Origin: an uncultured Sporosarcina sp. | Lineage (GTDB): Bacteria > Bacillota > Bacilli > Bacillales_A > Planococcaceae | DNA length: 64,000 nucleotides | Direction: 5' to 3' | Assembly: GCA_947644645.1 (NCBI GenBank) | Contig: CANSAF010000001.1 | Location: 1-64,000 of the forward strand | Shown here: piece after piece, positions 17,569-28,218 of the stretch | Position numbering within the stretch: position 1 is the first letter of the stretch | Layout of the letters: every line of letters starts with the position of its first letter | The notes under the pieces: generated by a model | Told to the model about the DNA's origin: nothing | What the model saw: only the letters and a program-made list of their open reading frames with translations | Databases searched by the model: none | Made by a program: the position numbers and the translations under genes

Positions 17569-17620
17569 AAAAAGGATAGTCCATTCATGAAAGTAGTTGG
17601 TGAAATGGGCTATCCTTTTC
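17569..17620 (+). terminator. Terminator-like hairpin between clpC and radA
   Basis: AAAAGGATAG-CCATT pairs with AATGG-CTATCCTTTT. It ends in only four T residues and lies immediately before the radA SD, so it may attenuate rather than fully terminate. Confidence 0.6.
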
Positions 17621-17636
17621 ACCTATGGAGGAAGTT

Positions 17637-19004
17637 ATGGCAAAAAGAAAATCGAAATTTATGTGTAGAGATTGTGGATACGAATCACCGAAATGGATGG
17701 GAAGATGCCCAGGCTGTGGTGAATGGAATACGATGGATGAGGAAGTTGAAATCGTTCAAAAAGGGCCACGCGGTGCATTCCAACATTCGGAAGATGTGAT
17801 GCAAAAAGCAGTTCCGATTAGCCAAGTAGAAGTGATTGAAGAACCTCGTGTAGAAACAGAATTAGGCGAACTGAACCGTGTATTAGGAGGCGGAATTGTC
17901 CCAGGTTCCTTACTGTTAACAGCGGGAGATCCAGGGATTGGGAAGTCTACTTTATTACTACAAGTATCATCTTTACTAGCAAGTCAAAAACATCGCGTAT
18001 TATATATTTCTGGTGAAGAATCGATTCGTCAAACGAAATTGCGTGCGGAAAGATTGGGCGTTTTATCTGATGAACTTTACATTTATGCAGAAACAGACTT
18101 GGAAAGAATTCATCATACAATATCTGAATTGAATCCTGAGTTTGTCATTGTAGACTCGATTCAAACGATTCATCATCCAGAAGTGAAATCGGCGCCGGGA
18201 AGTGTGACGCAAGTGCGTGAGTGTACGGCAGAACTGATGCGCATTGCGAAAACTAAAAACATTGCAATCTTTTTAGTTGGACATGTTACGAAAGATGGAC
18301 AAATTGCAGGTCCTCGTATTTTGGAGCATATGGTAGATACTGTGCTTTATTTTGAAGGTGAAAGGCATCATACATATCGTATTTTGCGAAGTGTGAAAAA
18401 TAGGTTTGGTTCTACGAATGAGATTGCGATTTTTGAAATGTTGCAATCTGGATTGAAAGAAGTGCTGAATCCTTCTGAGTTATTTTTACGTGAACGTTCA
18501 CAAGGAGGCGCGGGTTCAACTGTAGTTGCCTCAATGGAAGGGACTCGTCCGATTTTAGTTGAAATTCAAGCGCTGGTGACACCGTCTAGTTTTAATTATC
18601 CAAAGCGAATGGCAACGGGACTCGATCAAAATCGTGTTTCGTTATTAATGGCGGTTCTTGAAAAGCGCATGGGAATGCTGCTTCAAGCACAAGATGCCTA
18701 TATCAAAGTAGCTGGAGGTGTAAAATTAGACGAACCTGCCATCGATTTAGCCGTCCTAGTAAGTATCGTATCGAGTTACCGAGATACGGCTGCTGGACTT
18801 GCGGATTGTTTTATTGGTGAGGTAGGTTTGACGGGTGAAGTGAGACGCGTTTCAAGAATCGAACAACGCGTTCAAGAAGCTGCAAAACTTGGGTTTGAGC
18901 GTGCCATTATTCCAACATCTAATTTAGGTGGTTGGGATTATCCGAAAGGCATTCAAGTGATTGGTGTTGAAACAGTGAGCGATGCTTTAAAGTATGCGTT
19001 TTAA
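17637..19004 (+). CDS. radA: RadA/Sms DNA repair and recombination ATPase
   Basis: A RecA-like helicase that promotes branch migration during recombination and natural transformation. The 455-residue protein from ATG 17637 has the N-terminal zinc finger (CRDC...CPGC), Walker [10 protein letters not shown], the RadA-specific KNRFG motif and a C-terminal Lon-protease-like domain (from about 280). The SD GGAGG ends five bases before the ATG. In B. subtilis disA follows radA, but here the next gene is yacL. Confidence 0.97.
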   Translation: MAKRKSKFMCRDCGYESPKWMGRCPGCGEWNTMDEEVEIVQKGPRGAFQHSEDVMQKAVPISQVEVIEEPRVETELGELNRVLGGGIVPGSLLLTAGDPGIGKSTLLLQVSSLLASQKHRVLYISGEESIRQTKLRAERLGVLSDELYIYAETDLERIHHTISELNPEFVIVDSIQTIHHPEVKSAPGSVTQVRECTAELMRIAKTKNIAIFLVGHVTKDGQIAGPRILEHMVDTVLYFEGERHHTYRILRSVKNRFGSTNEIAIFEMLQSGLKEVLNPSELFLRERSQGGAGSTVVASMEGTRPILVEIQALVTPSSFNYPKRMATGLDQNRVSLLMAVLEKRMGMLLQAQDAYIKVAGGVKLDEPAIDLAVLVSIVSSYRDTAAGLADCFIGEVGLTGEVRRVSRIEQRVQEAAKLGFERAIIPTSNLGGWDYPKGIQVIGVETVSDALKYAF

Positions 19005-19020
19005 GTCAATTGTAAAAGAA

Positions 19021-19056
19021 TGCAAGGAGGAATCTCTTCCTTGCAGATCTTTTCTT
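19021..19056 (+). terminator. Hairpin after radA
   Basis: TGCAAGGA (19021-19028) and TCCTTGCA (19038-19045) form a stem followed by GATCTTTTCTT, a weak T-tract. It lies at the place where disA is missing. A TATAAT hexamer at 19118-19123 may belong to a separate yacL promoter, without a clear -35. Confidence 0.5.
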
Positions 19057-19147
19057 AGGGAAATATGTAGTTTTATAGCAAAAGATGTTATGGAAAGCTG
19101 TTTAAAGGGAATACATGTATAATTATTGAAAAAGTGAGGTGAGTTTA

Positions 19148-20248
19148 TTGTTAAAAAGAGTGGTTCAGCTGTCTTTTTTACTAATCGGAGGTACATTAGG
19201 TGTTTTATTTTTACCGCAATTATTTGATTTATTTACATTTTCATCCAAGCCATTAATTAACAATCCTTATGTCGCAGCGATTACAGGTGGGCTCGTCTTT
19301 TTTGTAGTTGCAGGTTTTTTAATTACGCCAGTTGTCAATTTGATTAAATGGATGGAAGATCGGCTGTTAGGAATGCCTATCTTTGATTTATTATTTGGAA
19401 CGATTGGTCTGGTTGTCGGGTTAAGTATTGCATTTTTACTAAGTTTTTGGTTGGAAAGTAGTGAGCTTCCTTTTATTTCTTCAGTTTTACCCACGGTCTT
19501 TTTTGTGATTTTAGGATATCTAGGCTTCCAAGTTGGTTTTAAACAACGTGAAGAAATGATTCATGCAATTCAAGCTGTGAAAGCACCCGCTCAAAAGAAG
19601 AAAAGTGGAGAAGATACATCTGTTACAAAGACTCGTGGTACAATGTATAAAATATTGGATACAAGCGTCATTATTGATGGGCGTATTGCGGATATTTCAG
19701 CGACGGGTTTTCTTGAAGGTGTGTTAGTCGTTCCGCAATTTGTGCTTACAGAACTTCAACATATTGCAGATTCTTCCGATACATTAAAAAGGACAAAAGG
19801 TAGAAGAGGATTAGATGTGTTGAAAACATTGCAACAAGAAGAAGGATCGGAAATTTTAATTACTGATACTGATTTTGCGGAAGTAGCGGAAGTAGACTTA
19901 AAACTCGTTCATTTGGCAAAGAATATGGGTGGACTCGTTGTAACAAATGACTTCAATTTAAACAAAGTAGCGGATTTACATGGTGTTTCTGTGTTGAATA
20001 TTAATGATTTAGCGAATGCTGTGAAGCCCGTTGTCATTCCGGGTGAGGAAATGCATGTCGTTGTGATTAAAGACGGGAAAGAACATCACCAAGGCATTGC
20101 ATACTTAGATGATGGTACAATGATTGTTGTTGAAGAAGGTAAAAATTACATCGGAAAAGCGATTGATGTCGTTGTGACAAGTGTGCTACAAACATCCGCG
20201 GGGCGAATGATTTTCGCGAAACCTAAAAATGACAAATCATCAAAGTAA
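19148..20248 (+). CDS. yacL: YacL, PIN/TRAM domain membrane protein
   Basis: A 366-residue protein starting MLKRVVQLSF from TTG 19148, after GTGAGGTGAG; this length equals the B. subtilis protein. Four hydrophobic segments occupy about residues 5-120. A PIN nuclease-like domain follows (about 170-290) with the acidic residues in ILDTSVIIDGR, LTEL and ITNDFNLNK-type segments, and then a C-terminal TRAM RNA-binding domain. A ribonuclease role is predicted by family but not proven. Confidence 0.92.
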   Translation: MLKRVVQLSFLLIGGTLGVLFLPQLFDLFTFSSKPLINNPYVAAITGGLVFFVVAGFLITPVVNLIKWMEDRLLGMPIFDLLFGTIGLVVGLSIAFLLSFWLESSELPFISSVLPTVFFVILGYLGFQVGFKQREEMIHAIQAVKAPAQKKKSGEDTSVTKTRGTMYKILDTSVIIDGRIADISATGFLEGVLVVPQFVLTELQHIADSSDTLKRTKGRRGLDVLKTLQQEEGSEILITDTDFAEVAEVDLKLVHLAKNMGGLVVTNDFNLNKVADLHGVSVLNINDLANAVKPVVIPGEEMHVVVIKDGKEHHQGIAYLDDGTMIVVEEGKNYIGKAIDVVVTSVLQTSAGRMIFAKPKNDKSSK

Positions 20249-20286
20249 TCGCGCATGACGCGGTGGAAGATAAAGGAAGATGGTCT

Positions 20287-20982
20287 TTGGATTATACAGT
20301 GATGATTCCTGCAGCAGGTAGTGGAAAGAGAATGGGCGCAGGATTTAATAAATTATTTTTAAAGCTTGGAGAAAAGCCGATTTTTATTCATACATTAGAA
20401 GCTTTTCAGCAAGACCCGAATTGTCGGGAAATTATTTTAGCAGTGAAGAATGAAGAAAAACATGAGATAGAAGCATACCTTCATCAGTTTGAAATTACGA
20501 AAGTAACGCAAATGGTAGAAGGTGGATCAGAGCGTCAATATAGTGTGGATGCTTGTTTATCTGCTTATAAAGGGGACGGCGTCGTACTTGTGCATGACGC
20601 GGCGCGTCCGTTTATTCGCCGCGCGGTCATTCATGCATTAGTGCAAGAGGCGGCAGTAAGTGGTGCTGCAATTGTTGGTGTAAAAGCGAAGGATACAATG
20701 AAGCTGGCACCGAAAGGAATCGTGCAAGAAACGGTCAATCGTGATCATTTATGGATTGTGCAAACACCACAAGCTTTTCGCGCAGAAGTGTTAAGAAAAG
20801 CATCAACGCAAGCAAAAGCAGATCAATTTCTTGGGACGGATGAATCGATGCTTGTAGAAAGAATCGAGTACCCTGTAAAAATGGTGGAAGGCACATATGA
20901 TAATGTGAAAATGACGACACAAGAAGATTTGGCAATCGGAGAAATTTTATTAAAAAGAGTGCAACAGGAGGAAGAAGTATGA
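20287..20982 (+). CDS. ispD: 2-C-methyl-D-erythritol 4-phosphate cytidylyltransferase
   Basis: Third step of the MEP isoprenoid pathway: CTP plus MEP gives CDP-ME. From TTG 20287, after AAAGGAAGA, the 231-residue protein begins [19 protein letters not shown] (nucleotide-binding loop) and shows [11 protein letters not shown] and [11 protein letters not shown] (metal/substrate). A GTG at 20263 would add eight residues but lacks an SD. It overlaps ispF by four bases. Confidence 0.95.
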   Translation: MDYTVMIPAAGSGKRMGAGFNKLFLKLGEKPIFIHTLEAFQQDPNCREIILAVKNEEKHEIEAYLHQFEITKVTQMVEGGSERQYSVDACLSAYKGDGVVLVHDAARPFIRRAVIHALVQEAAVSGAAIVGVKAKDTMKLAPKGIVQETVNRDHLWIVQTPQAFRAEVLRKASTQAKADQFLGTDESMLVERIEYPVKMVEGTYDNVKMTTQEDLAIGEILLKRVQQEEEV

Positions 20983-21455
20983 TTCGAGTTGGGCAAGGTT
21001 TTGACGTGCATAAGTTTGAGGAAGGACGTCCGTTAATTATCGGTGGTATTACAATTCCACATGAACGTGGATTGGCAGGGCATTCAGATGCTGATGTATT
21101 ACTACATACAATTACAGATGCAGCACTAGGCGCAATTGGTGAAGGAGATATCGGTCGCCACTTCCCGGATACAGATGCAGCTTTTAAAGATGCAGATTCA
21201 GCTGTTTTACTAGAAGAAATTTGGAAGCTTGTGAATGAGCGAGGCTATGTGCTGGGTAATATTGATTGTACGGTGATTGCAGAAAGACCAAAAATGTCTC
21301 CGCATATTCAAACGATTCAAGCGCGTGTTGCAGAGTTATTAAAAGCGGATGTTTCTCAAGTGAATGTCAAAGCAACGACTTCTGAAAAATTAGGGTTTAC
21401 TGGACGTGAAGAAGGAATCGCTGCAATGGCAACGATTTTATTGGTAAAGAAATAA
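20979..21455 (+). CDS. ispF: 2-C-methyl-D-erythritol 2,4-cyclodiphosphate synthase
   Basis: Fifth MEP pathway step, forming the cyclic diphosphate with release of CMP. It has 158 residues. The metal ligands are in GFDVHKF (Asp, His) and the later [18 protein letters not shown]; also present are [11 protein letters not shown] and the C-terminal [15 protein letters not shown]. It is coupled to ispD by the ATGA overlap. Confidence 0.97.
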   Translation: MIRVGQGFDVHKFEEGRPLIIGGITIPHERGLAGHSDADVLLHTITDAALGAIGEGDIGRHFPDTDAAFKDADSAVLLEEIWKLVNERGYVLGNIDCTVIAERPKMSPHIQTIQARVAELLKADVSQVNVKATTSEKLGFTGREEGIAAMATILLVKK

Positions 21456-21527
21456 GTTGTTTTCTTCAAAAACAAACCTATGGTAAGATAGTGCAAGAAG
21501 AACGGTCGAAAATTAGGAGGATCTACT

Positions 21528-22988
21528 ATGACGAAAGAAGTTCGCGTACGTTACGCACCAAGTCCGACGGGTCATTTACATATTGGAAATGCTCGTACTG
21601 CAATGTTTAACTATTTGTATGCCCGCAATTTAGGCGGTAAATTTATCATCCGTATTGAAGATACAGATGCAAACCGAAATATTGAAGGTGGAGAAGCTTC
21701 ACAGCTAAACTACTTAAAATGGCTTGGCATGGATTGGGATGAAAGTATTGACGTTGGTGGAGATTATGGTCCGTATCGTCAATCTGAACGAAATGATATT
21801 TATGAAAAATTATATACAGAACTACTTGAAAAAGATTTAGCATATAAATGTTATTGTACTGCTGAAGAATTAGAAGCAGAGCGTGAAGCGCAATCTGCAA
21901 AAGGTGAAATGCCACGTTATAGTGGGAAATGTCGCCATTTAACAGCAGAGGAGCAAGCAGAACGCGTTTCTGAGGGACGAGAACCAAGTATTCGTTTTGC
22001 TGTGCCAAGTGGGAAAGTTTATGCGTTTAAAGATCTTGTGAAAGATGATGTTTCATTTGAATCTGATGGTATTGGCGACTTTGTCATCGTTAAAAAAGAC
22101 GGCGTACCGACGTATAACTTTGCAGTTGCAGTAGATGATTATTATATGGAAATTTCGCATGTATTACGTGGGGATGACCATATTTCGAACACGCCGAGAC
22201 AGCTGATGATTTATGAAGCATTCGGCTGGGAAGCACCGGTATTTGGTCATATGACATTAATTGTGAATGAAAGCCGTCGTAAATTAAGTAAACGTGATGA
22301 ATCAATCATTCAGTTTATCGAACAATACGAAGAACTTGGTTATTTACCAGAAGCGTTATTTAACTTTATCGTTCTGCTTGGCTGGTCGCCTGAAGGGGAA
22401 GAGGAAATCTTCTCGAAAGACGAGTTAATTAAGATTTTCGATGCAGCTCGTTTATCTAAATCACCTGCAGTATTTGATAAAGATAAATTAACTTGGATGA
22501 ATAACCAATACATTAAAAAATTATCTTTGGAACAAGTGATTGATCTTGCATTGCCACATTTGCAAAAAGCAGGTCTAGTGCCAACTGAATTATCAGATGA
22601 AAAGCGTGAGTGGGCACATGATTTAATCGCTTTGTATCATGATCAGTTAAGCTACGGTGCAGAAATTGTTGAACTATCTGCCCAGTTCTTCAAAGATTCG
22701 ATTGAATATGATGAAGAAGCACAAAAAGTTTTAGCGGGCGAGCAAGTGCCAGAAGTGATGGCAGCTCTACAAGCTCAATTTGAATCGCTTGAATCATTCG
22801 ATGCAGCGTCGATTAAAGCGGCAATTAAAGCTGTTCAAAAAGAAACGGGTCATAAAGGACGTAATTTATTTATGCCGATTCGTGTTGTGACGACTGGTGA
22901 AACAAGTGGACCAGAACTGCCAGCAGCAATTGCTTTAGTTGGAAAAGAAAATGCGATCGCACGCGTATCAGCGTATGCAGGTGCGTAA
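21528..22988 (+). CDS. gltX: Glutamyl-tRNA synthetase
   Basis: A class I aminoacyl-tRNA synthetase, 486 residues. The HIGH signature is HIGN in [17 protein letters not shown] and the KMSKS equivalent is KLSKR. It lacks a long zinc insertion but has cysteines in YKCYCTAEE and GKCRH. In Bacillales this enzyme also charges tRNA-Gln with Glu for the amidotransferase route; that is inferred. The SD AGGAGGATC precedes the ATG. Confidence 0.97.
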   Translation: MTKEVRVRYAPSPTGHLHIGNARTAMFNYLYARNLGGKFIIRIEDTDANRNIEGGEASQLNYLKWLGMDWDESIDVGGDYGPYRQSERNDIYEKLYTELLEKDLAYKCYCTAEELEAEREAQSAKGEMPRYSGKCRHLTAEEQAERVSEGREPSIRFAVPSGKVYAFKDLVKDDVSFESDGIGDFVIVKKDGVPTYNFAVAVDDYYMEISHVLRGDDHISNTPRQLMIYEAFGWEAPVFGHMTLIVNESRRKLSKRDESIIQFIEQYEELGYLPEALFNFIVLLGWSPEGEEEIFSKDELIKIFDAARLSKSPAVFDKDKLTWMNNQYIKKLSLEQVIDLALPHLQKAGLVPTELSDEKREWAHDLIALYHDQLSYGAEIVELSAQFFKDSIEYDEEAQKVLAGEQVPEVMAALQAQFESLESFDAASIKAAIKAVQKETGHKGRNLFMPIRVVTTGETSGPELPAAIALVGKENAIARVSAYAGA

Positions 22989-23002
22989 TTAAATAAAAAA
23001 TC

Positions 23003-23254
23003 GTGGAAAAGGATAAGTACATAATTGCACATCTCCCAGAGAGGATTGCCACCGGCTGAGAGTAATCTAGATGTTGCGTTATGGAAATGCCCCTTTGAGA
23101 GCTTGACTAAAACGGATTGTGAATCCGGAGTAAGTCGGACGTTTCGCCAACGTTATGGGGCGTTATAAGCGGAAGAATTTTATCATTCTTCAAGCGGAGT
23201 GGAACCACGTATATGATGCGTCTCTGTCAATTTCGACAGGGGCGTATTTTTTTA
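23003..23254 (+). promoter_or_regulatory. T-box riboswitch, cysteine specifier (cysES leader)
   Basis: The leader has the T-box order: AAGGATAAGTA at the 5' side of stem I, GGCTGAGAGTAATC, then GGAAATGCCCCTTTGAGAG, where the specifier codon reads UGC (23088-23090). Near 23199-23209 is the T-box core GTGGAACCACG. A terminator stem CGTCTCTGTC/GACAGGGGCG (23219-23228 and 23235-23244) plus seven T ends it. Uncharged tRNA-Cys should stabilise the antiterminator and switch on cysE-cysS. Confidence 0.93.
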
Positions 23255-23275
23255 TTGAAAAAAGGGGGTTATGAG

Positions 23276-23935
23276 TTGTTTCGGAGGATGAAAGAAGATA
23301 TTCGTTGTATTTTTGAACAAGATCCGGCGGCGAGAAGTACAATTGAAGTCGTTTTAACCTATTCAGGTTTACATGCGATTTGGTCGCACCGAATTGCGCA
23401 TGCTCTATTTAAAATGAATTTACTGTTCTTGGCGAGAGCTGTTTCGCAAGTGAGTCGATTTTTTACGGGCATTGAAATCCATCCGGGTGCCCAAATTGGC
23501 CGACGTTTATTTATTGACCATGGGATGGGCATTGTCATTGGTGAGACTTGTGAGATTGGCGATGATGTGACGATTTATCAAGGTGTTACATTAGGGGGAA
23601 CGGGTAAAGAAAAAGGAAAAAGACACCCGACAATTGAAAACAATGTCCTCATCGCAACGGGCGCAAAAGTACTTGGCTCGATTACAGTTGGAGAAAATAG
23701 TAAGATTGGTGCAGGCTCAGTCGTTTTAAAAGAAGTTCCACCACATTCGACAGTTGTTGGAATTCCAGGTAAAGTCGTCATCACAAACGGTGTAAAAGTA
23801 AAAGATAAACTTAATCATCAAGACTTGCCAGATCCACTAATGGAAAGATGCGATACATTGCAAATGAAGATTAAAGTGCTAGAAGAGCGGATTGAACAAC
23901 TAGAGAAAATGACAAACGAGAAAGGGGATGCCTAA
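23276..23935 (+). CDS. cysE: Serine O-acetyltransferase
   Basis: First committed step of cysteine synthesis: serine plus acetyl-CoA gives O-acetylserine. From TTG 23276 the 219-residue protein begins MFRRMKEDI, matching the family, with AAGGGGG eight or nine bases upstream; a nearer ATG has no room for an SD. The N-terminal helices include [18 protein letters not shown]. The left-handed beta-helix has [18 protein letters not shown] with the catalytic Asp-His, and [14 protein letters not shown]. The protein ends in a short coiled coil. Confidence 0.96.
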   Translation: MFRRMKEDIRCIFEQDPAARSTIEVVLTYSGLHAIWSHRIAHALFKMNLLFLARAVSQVSRFFTGIEIHPGAQIGRRLFIDHGMGIVIGETCEIGDDVTIYQGVTLGGTGKEKGKRHPTIENNVLIATGAKVLGSITVGENSKIGAGSVVLKEVPPHSTVVGIPGKVVITNGVKVKDKLNHQDLPDPLMERCDTLQMKIKVLEERIEQLEKMTNEKGDA

Positions 23936-25335
23936 TGAGCATTCAATTATATAATACATTAACGCGAAAAAAAGAACCTTTTATCCCACAGGTTGAAGGA
24001 AAAGTTTCGATGTATGTCTGTGGTCCAACGGTTTATAACTATATTCATATTGGAAATGCACGTCCAGTCATTGTTTTTGACACGGTTCGTCGCTATTTAG
24101 AATACCGCGGATACGATGTGAAATTCGTTTCTAACTTTACAGATGTTGACGATAAAATTATTGCAGCAGCCAATCAACTGGGAGAAGAAGTTAGTGAACT
24201 AACGGATCGTTTTATCGAAGCGTATTTTGAAGATGTAACAGCACTTGGTTGCAACAAAGCAGATGTCCACCCACGTGTATCGGAACATATTCAAGATATC
24301 GTTGATTTTATTCAAGTGTTAGTTGATAAAGGCTTTGCGTATGAGTCGGGTGGAGATGTTTATTACCGTACGAAAAAATTTGATGGTTATGGTAAATTAT
24401 CGAGCCAATCGACAGATGAGTTGATTGTTGGTGCACGTATCGAAGCTGGCGAAAAGAAAGAAGATCCGCTCGATTTTGTATTGTGGAAAGCAGCGAAAGA
24501 AAATGAAATTTCTTGGGCGAGTCCATGGGGGGAAGGCAGACCGGGCTGGCATATCGAATGTTCAGTGATGGCGCGCGAACATTTAGGCGATACGATGGAT
24601 ATTCATGCGGGCGGGCAAGATTTAATGTTCCCACACCATGAAAATGAAATTGCACAATCTGAAGCAATGACAGGTAAGCCGTTTGCGAAGTATTGGATGC
24701 ATAATGGATATATTAATATTGATAATGAAAAAATGTCGAAATCACTGAATAACTTTGTGTTAGTCAATGAAATTCGTAAACAAGTCGATCCGAAAGTGCT
24801 TCGTTTCTTTATTCTTTCTGTGCATTATAGACATCCGGTGAATTTCTCGGAAAAACTTGTTGAGCAAGCAAAAGCTGGATTAGATCGTATTATGACAGCT
24901 TATCAAAATGTTTCACATCGTCTTGACTCTTCGGCGAATCTTGGAGATCAGTCTGATATCTGGTTGAATAAAATTGAAGCTTGTCAAAATGATTTTGTTG
25001 AAGCGATGGATGATGATTTTAATACAGCAAATGGTATTGCGGCAATTTTTGAGCTGGCACGTTTGGCAAATGTTTATTTACTTGAAAAAAGTACAGCGAC
25101 AGACGTTTTACAGAAGTTTATTGAAACGTTTGAAGCATTAATGGATGTATTAGGCATTTCGATGGCAGTTGAAGAAGATTTACTGGATGAAGAGATTGAA
25201 AAACTAATTGAAGAGCGTTTGGAAGCAAGGCGTAACCGTGATTTCGCTCGTTCAGATGAAATTCGTGATGAATTAAAAGCGCAAGGCATTCTTCTAGAGG
25301 ATACGGCGCAAGGAACGCGCTGGAAACGAGGATAG
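23935..25335 (+). CDS. cysS: Cysteinyl-tRNA synthetase
   Basis: A class I synthetase, 466 residues. The HIGH motif appears as YIHIGNARP, zinc ligands lie in [16 protein letters not shown] and FPHHENE, and KMSKS is exact in [11 protein letters not shown]. Its ATG overlaps the last base of the cysE stop codon, and both genes are under the Cys T-box, so supply and use of cysteine are co-regulated. Confidence 0.98.
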   Translation: MSIQLYNTLTRKKEPFIPQVEGKVSMYVCGPTVYNYIHIGNARPVIVFDTVRRYLEYRGYDVKFVSNFTDVDDKIIAAANQLGEEVSELTDRFIEAYFEDVTALGCNKADVHPRVSEHIQDIVDFIQVLVDKGFAYESGGDVYYRTKKFDGYGKLSSQSTDELIVGARIEAGEKKEDPLDFVLWKAAKENEISWASPWGEGRPGWHIECSVMAREHLGDTMDIHAGGQDLMFPHHENEIAQSEAMTGKPFAKYWMHNGYINIDNEKMSKSLNNFVLVNEIRKQVDPKVLRFFILSVHYRHPVNFSEKLVEQAKAGLDRIMTAYQNVSHRLDSSANLGDQSDIWLNKIEACQNDFVEAMDDDFNTANGIAAIFELARLANVYLLEKSTATDVLQKFIETFEALMDVLGISMAVEEDLLDEEIEKLIEERLEARRNRDFARSDEIRDELKAQGILLEDTAQGTRWKRG

Positions 25336-25338
25336 AAG

Positions 25339-25752
25339 ATGTATACATTAAGAGAAATAGATGTGAAACAATTAAACGCACTCGCCCTAGCTTATATGGG
25401 CGATGCGGTTTATGAGCAAGTCGTTCGCGAACATTTGCTGCGCTCTGGGCGTGTTCGTCCAAACGTATTGCATCGTGAAGCAACACGTTATGTATCTGCA
25501 AAAGCACAAGCAACTATTTTACATCAAATGTTAGAAACAGATTTTTTAACAGAAGCGGAACAAGCAATTATGAAACGTGGTCGTAATGCGAAACCAGGTA
25601 CAACCCCTAAAAATACAGACGTTCAAACGTATAAAAATAGTTCGGGATTTGAAGCTGTGCTTGGCTATTTATATTTGATGAAAGACGAAGAACGTGTGAA
25701 ACAATTTATTGATCGGGCAATTCATGTAGTGGAAAACCCAGAAGGAGAGTGA
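25339..25752 (+). CDS. mrnC: Mini-ribonuclease III
   Basis: Processes 23S rRNA precursor ends. The 137-residue protein contains only the RNase III catalytic domain, with no double-stranded-RNA binding domain. The signature is [11 protein letters not shown], with the catalytic Asp and the C-terminal [11 protein letters not shown] supplying Glu. It starts three bases after cysS. Confidence 0.95.
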   Translation: MYTLREIDVKQLNALALAYMGDAVYEQVVREHLLRSGRVRPNVLHREATRYVSAKAQATILHQMLETDFLTEAEQAIMKRGRNAKPGTTPKNTDVQTYKNSSGFEAVLGYLYLMKDEERVKQFIDRAIHVVENPEGE

Positions 25753-25758
25753 GTTTAA

Positions 25759-26517
25759 ATGGCAGAAAATGAAACGGAATTATTAGGCGGGAAAAATCCA
25801 GTCGTTGAAGCATTACGATCTGGTCGCGAACTAAATAAAATATGGATTGCCGAAGGAATTAATAAAAAAAGTGTGGGTGAAATTCTGTCGCTCGCGCAAG
25901 AAGCTAAAGTCATTGTTCAATATGTGCCAAAGAAAAAATTAGATAGTTTATTGGACAGTAATCATCAAGGGGTCGTTGCAGCTGTAGCGGCATATCGCTA
26001 TGCAGAGTTGGATGATATTTTTGATGTGGCAGCAAAAAGAGGGGAAGATCCGCTGATTCTTGTATTGGATGAATTGGAAGACCCTCATAATCTCGGTTCG
26101 ATTTTGCGGACGGCAGATGCAACGGGTGTGCATGGTGTCATTATTCCACGTCGTCGTTCGGTAGGGTTAACGGCAGTTGTTGCCAAAGCTTCTACCGGTG
26201 CAATTGAATATATTCCCGTAGTGCGTGTGAATAATTTATCTCAAACTGTATCTCAATTAAAAGACCGTGGTGTATGGATTGCAGGAACAGATGCATTGGG
26301 TTCCCAAGATTATAGAACGATGGACGCGACACTTCCGCTTGCGATTATTATTGGCAGTGAAGGAAAAGGAATGTCGCGTATTTTGAAGGAGAGCTGTGAT
26401 TTCCTTTATCATTTGCCGATGGTTGGACAAGTCACTTCTTTAAACGCATCTGTGGCAGCGTCATTACTTATGTACGAGGTGCTTCGCAAACGACAACCCC
26501 TTTCTGTAGAGCGATGA
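25759..26517 (+). CDS. rlmB: 23S rRNA (guanosine-2'-O-) methyltransferase RlmB/TrmH family
   Basis: A SPOUT methyltransferase, 252 residues. The N-terminal RNA-binding domain has GKNPVVEALRSGR. The catalytic knot has DELEDPHNLGSILRTADA, IIIGSEGKGMS and LPMVGQVTSLNASVAAS, all typical of RlmB. The E. coli homologue methylates G2251; the same target is inferred. It overlaps the next gene by four bases. Confidence 0.95.
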   Translation: MAENETELLGGKNPVVEALRSGRELNKIWIAEGINKKSVGEILSLAQEAKVIVQYVPKKKLDSLLDSNHQGVVAAVAAYRYAELDDIFDVAAKRGEDPLILVLDELEDPHNLGSILRTADATGVHGVIIPRRRSVGLTAVVAKASTGAIEYIPVVRVNNLSQTVSQLKDRGVWIAGTDALGSQDYRTMDATLPLAIIIGSEGKGMSRILKESCDFLYHLPMVGQVTSLNASVAASLLMYEVLRKRQPLSVER

Positions 26518-27029
26518 AAAAGAAAAATATTCTTTTAGTTGATGGTTATAATGTAATTGGTGCATGGGCGGAGTTGCGTCAACTGAAAAACGAACGTTTG
26601 GAAGAAGCAAGAAATCTTTTAATTGAACGCATGGCTGAATATAAGGCGTATACAGGCTGGCGAGTCATTATTGTTTTTGATGCTTATTTAACAAGTGGAA
26701 TTGAAAGTAAGTTAAAACAACATGACGTAGAAGTTCTTTTTACGCGAGAGAATGAAACAGCAGATGAGCGTATTGAAAAGTTTGTTGCTGAACTTATAGA
26801 AAGACGCGTTCAAATTCATGTCGCAACTTCCGATTACACAGAACAATGGGTGATTTTCGCACAAGGTGCACTCCGTAAATCGGCGCGGGAATTGGAAATT
26901 GAAATGAAAAATATTTTGACGTCAATTTCTGGGGAAGTAAAAAATTATAAGGAAGAACGCCCTTCTTCTAAGATTCCACTATCCCCGGAAGTTGCCGAAC
27001 AATTCGAAAAGTGGCGGCGAGGATTATGA
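26514..27029 (+). CDS. rae1: Rae1/YacP NYN-domain endoribonuclease
   Basis: A ribosome-associated mRNA endonuclease in B. subtilis. The 171-residue protein has the NYN acidic residues in LLVDGYNVI, IIVFDAY, NETADERIE and VATSDYTEQ. It is translationally coupled to rlmB (ATGA). The basic C-terminus fits RNA binding. The older name is yacP. Confidence 0.92.
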   Translation: MKKKNILLVDGYNVIGAWAELRQLKNERLEEARNLLIERMAEYKAYTGWRVIIVFDAYLTSGIESKLKQHDVEVLFTRENETADERIEKFVAELIERRVQIHVATSDYTEQWVIFAQGALRKSARELEIEMKNILTSISGEVKNYKEERPSSKIPLSPEVAEQFEKWRRGL

Positions 27030-27036
27030 AAATTGG

Positions 27037-27066
27037 TTGACGTGAAAAAAAATGATGCGTTATACT
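27037..27066 (+). promoter_or_regulatory. Sigma-A promoter of sigH
   Basis: TTGACG (27037-27042) and TATACT (27061-27066) are 18 bases apart, about 36 bases before the sigH start. In B. subtilis sigH is driven by sigma-A and repressed by AbrB; AbrB sites cannot be recognised by eye. Confidence 0.7.
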
Positions 27067-27101
27067 GTGGATAGACTTATGACAATTCGGGGGTGATTCT
27101 A

Positions 27102-27752
27102 TTGGTGGAAAAAACATATGTGAATCATAGCGTGTTAGATTTCACTGAGTTGTCTGATGAAGACATCGTTGCGATGATCCACGAAGGAAATGCAGATGCA
27201 CTGGATTTTTTAATTAGAAAATATCGTTCTTTTGTTTGGTTGAAAGGTCGTTCTTATTTTTTAATTGGTGGAGATCGCGAAGATGTTGTTCAAGAGGGAA
27301 TGATTGGTCTATATAAAGCGATACGGGATTTTAAATCGGATAAATTAAGTTCATTTAAAGGATTTGCGGAATTATGTATTACGCGCCAAATTATTACGGC
27401 TATTAAAACAGCAACGAGGCAAAAGCATATTCCGTTAAATTCTTCCATTTCATTGGACCGACCCGTTTATGTTGAGGAAACAGAACGTACCTTGCTCGAT
27501 ATGCTTGCGGGCCCACCTCTTGAAGATCCGGAAGACTTAATGATTCATAGAGAAGACCTTGATCATTTGGAAATTGAAATGCAGAAAGTTTTAAGTCGTC
27601 TTGAAAGACAAGTATTGGCGCTTTATTTAGACGGTCAATCCTATCAAGAGATTTCCGCTGCTTTAAATCGCCAAGTGAAATCAGTGGATAATGCATTGCA
27701 ACGAATTAAAAAGAAACTAGAGTTTCATTTGGAAACGAATGTACTTACGTAA
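27102..27752 (+). CDS. sigH: RNA polymerase sigma-H factor (sporulation/competence)
   Basis: A sigma-70 family factor that transcribes early sporulation and transition-state genes. From TTG 27102, after CGGGGGTGA, it is 216 residues. Region 2 contains REDVVQEGMIGLYKAIRDFK and FAELCITRQIITAIKTATRQKH; region 4 contains LERQVLALYLDGQSYQEISAAL and VDNALQRIKKKL. Its place after rae1 and before rpmG matches B. subtilis. It supports the spore-former assignment. Confidence 0.97.
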   Translation: MVEKTYVNHSVLDFTELSDEDIVAMIHEGNADALDFLIRKYRSFVWLKGRSYFLIGGDREDVVQEGMIGLYKAIRDFKSDKLSSFKGFAELCITRQIITAIKTATRQKHIPLNSSISLDRPVYVEETERTLLDMLAGPPLEDPEDLMIHREDLDHLEIEMQKVLSRLERQVLALYLDGQSYQEISAALNRQVKSVDNALQRIKKKLEFHLETNVLT

Positions 27753-27763
27753 GGTGTATCCAT

Positions 27764-27792
27764 TTGACAGGAATTGCGTTAAAATTTAGAAT
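27764..27792 (+). promoter_or_regulatory. Promoter 1 of rpmG-secE
   Basis: TTGACA (27764-27769) and TAGAAT (27787-27792) are 17 bases apart. Confidence 0.75.
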
Positions 27793-27827
27793 TCAATTCG
27801 CTTTATTCGGAAGAAGCGTGTAATCAG

Positions 27828-27856
27828 TTGACAGCTTGTATGTAAAATGATACTCT
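27828..27856 (+). promoter_or_regulatory. Promoter 2 of rpmG-secE
   Basis: TTGACA (27828-27833) and an extended -10 (TGA then TACTCT at 27851-27856) are 17 bases apart. It is the second of two tandem promoters in the sigH-rpmG gap. Confidence 0.6.
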
Positions 27857-27891
27857 TTAGCAAGATTATAAGGTCTAAATAGGTGATATAA

Positions 27892-28041
27892 TTGTCCCAA
27901 AAAATAATTTTAAGCTGTGATGTATGCGGATCGCGTAATTATTCCGTTCCGGCACAAAAGAATCATTCGACGAAACGTTTAACGCTTAAAAAGTTTTGTA
28001 AGAATTGCAACGCACATACAGTACATCGACAAACTGTCTAG
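27892..28041 (+). CDS. rpmG: 50S ribosomal protein L33 (zinc-binding form)
   Basis: A 49-residue protein read from TTG 27892 after TAGGTGATA. It has two CxxC pairs (C-D-V-C and C-K-N-C), so this is the zinc-binding type. The sequence KKFCKNCNAHTVHRQTV ends the protein. Its position before secE-nusG is conserved. Confidence 0.92.
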   Translation: MSQKIILSCDVCGSRNYSVPAQKNHSTKRLTLKKFCKNCNAHTVHRQTV

Positions 28042-28218
28042 TGCAGGATGTGTATGATAAGTGGGAATGGCTCTGTGACAGTGAGAAAATAAAGAATGCA
28101 TAAGCTTTTTGATTGTTAAATTAGATATTTCATGATGTTTAAAGTAAATGACATCTAGAATCATTGATTAGTCGTTTGATGAAAGCGATACATCTTATTT
28201 CGGAGGGTTACGATATTC

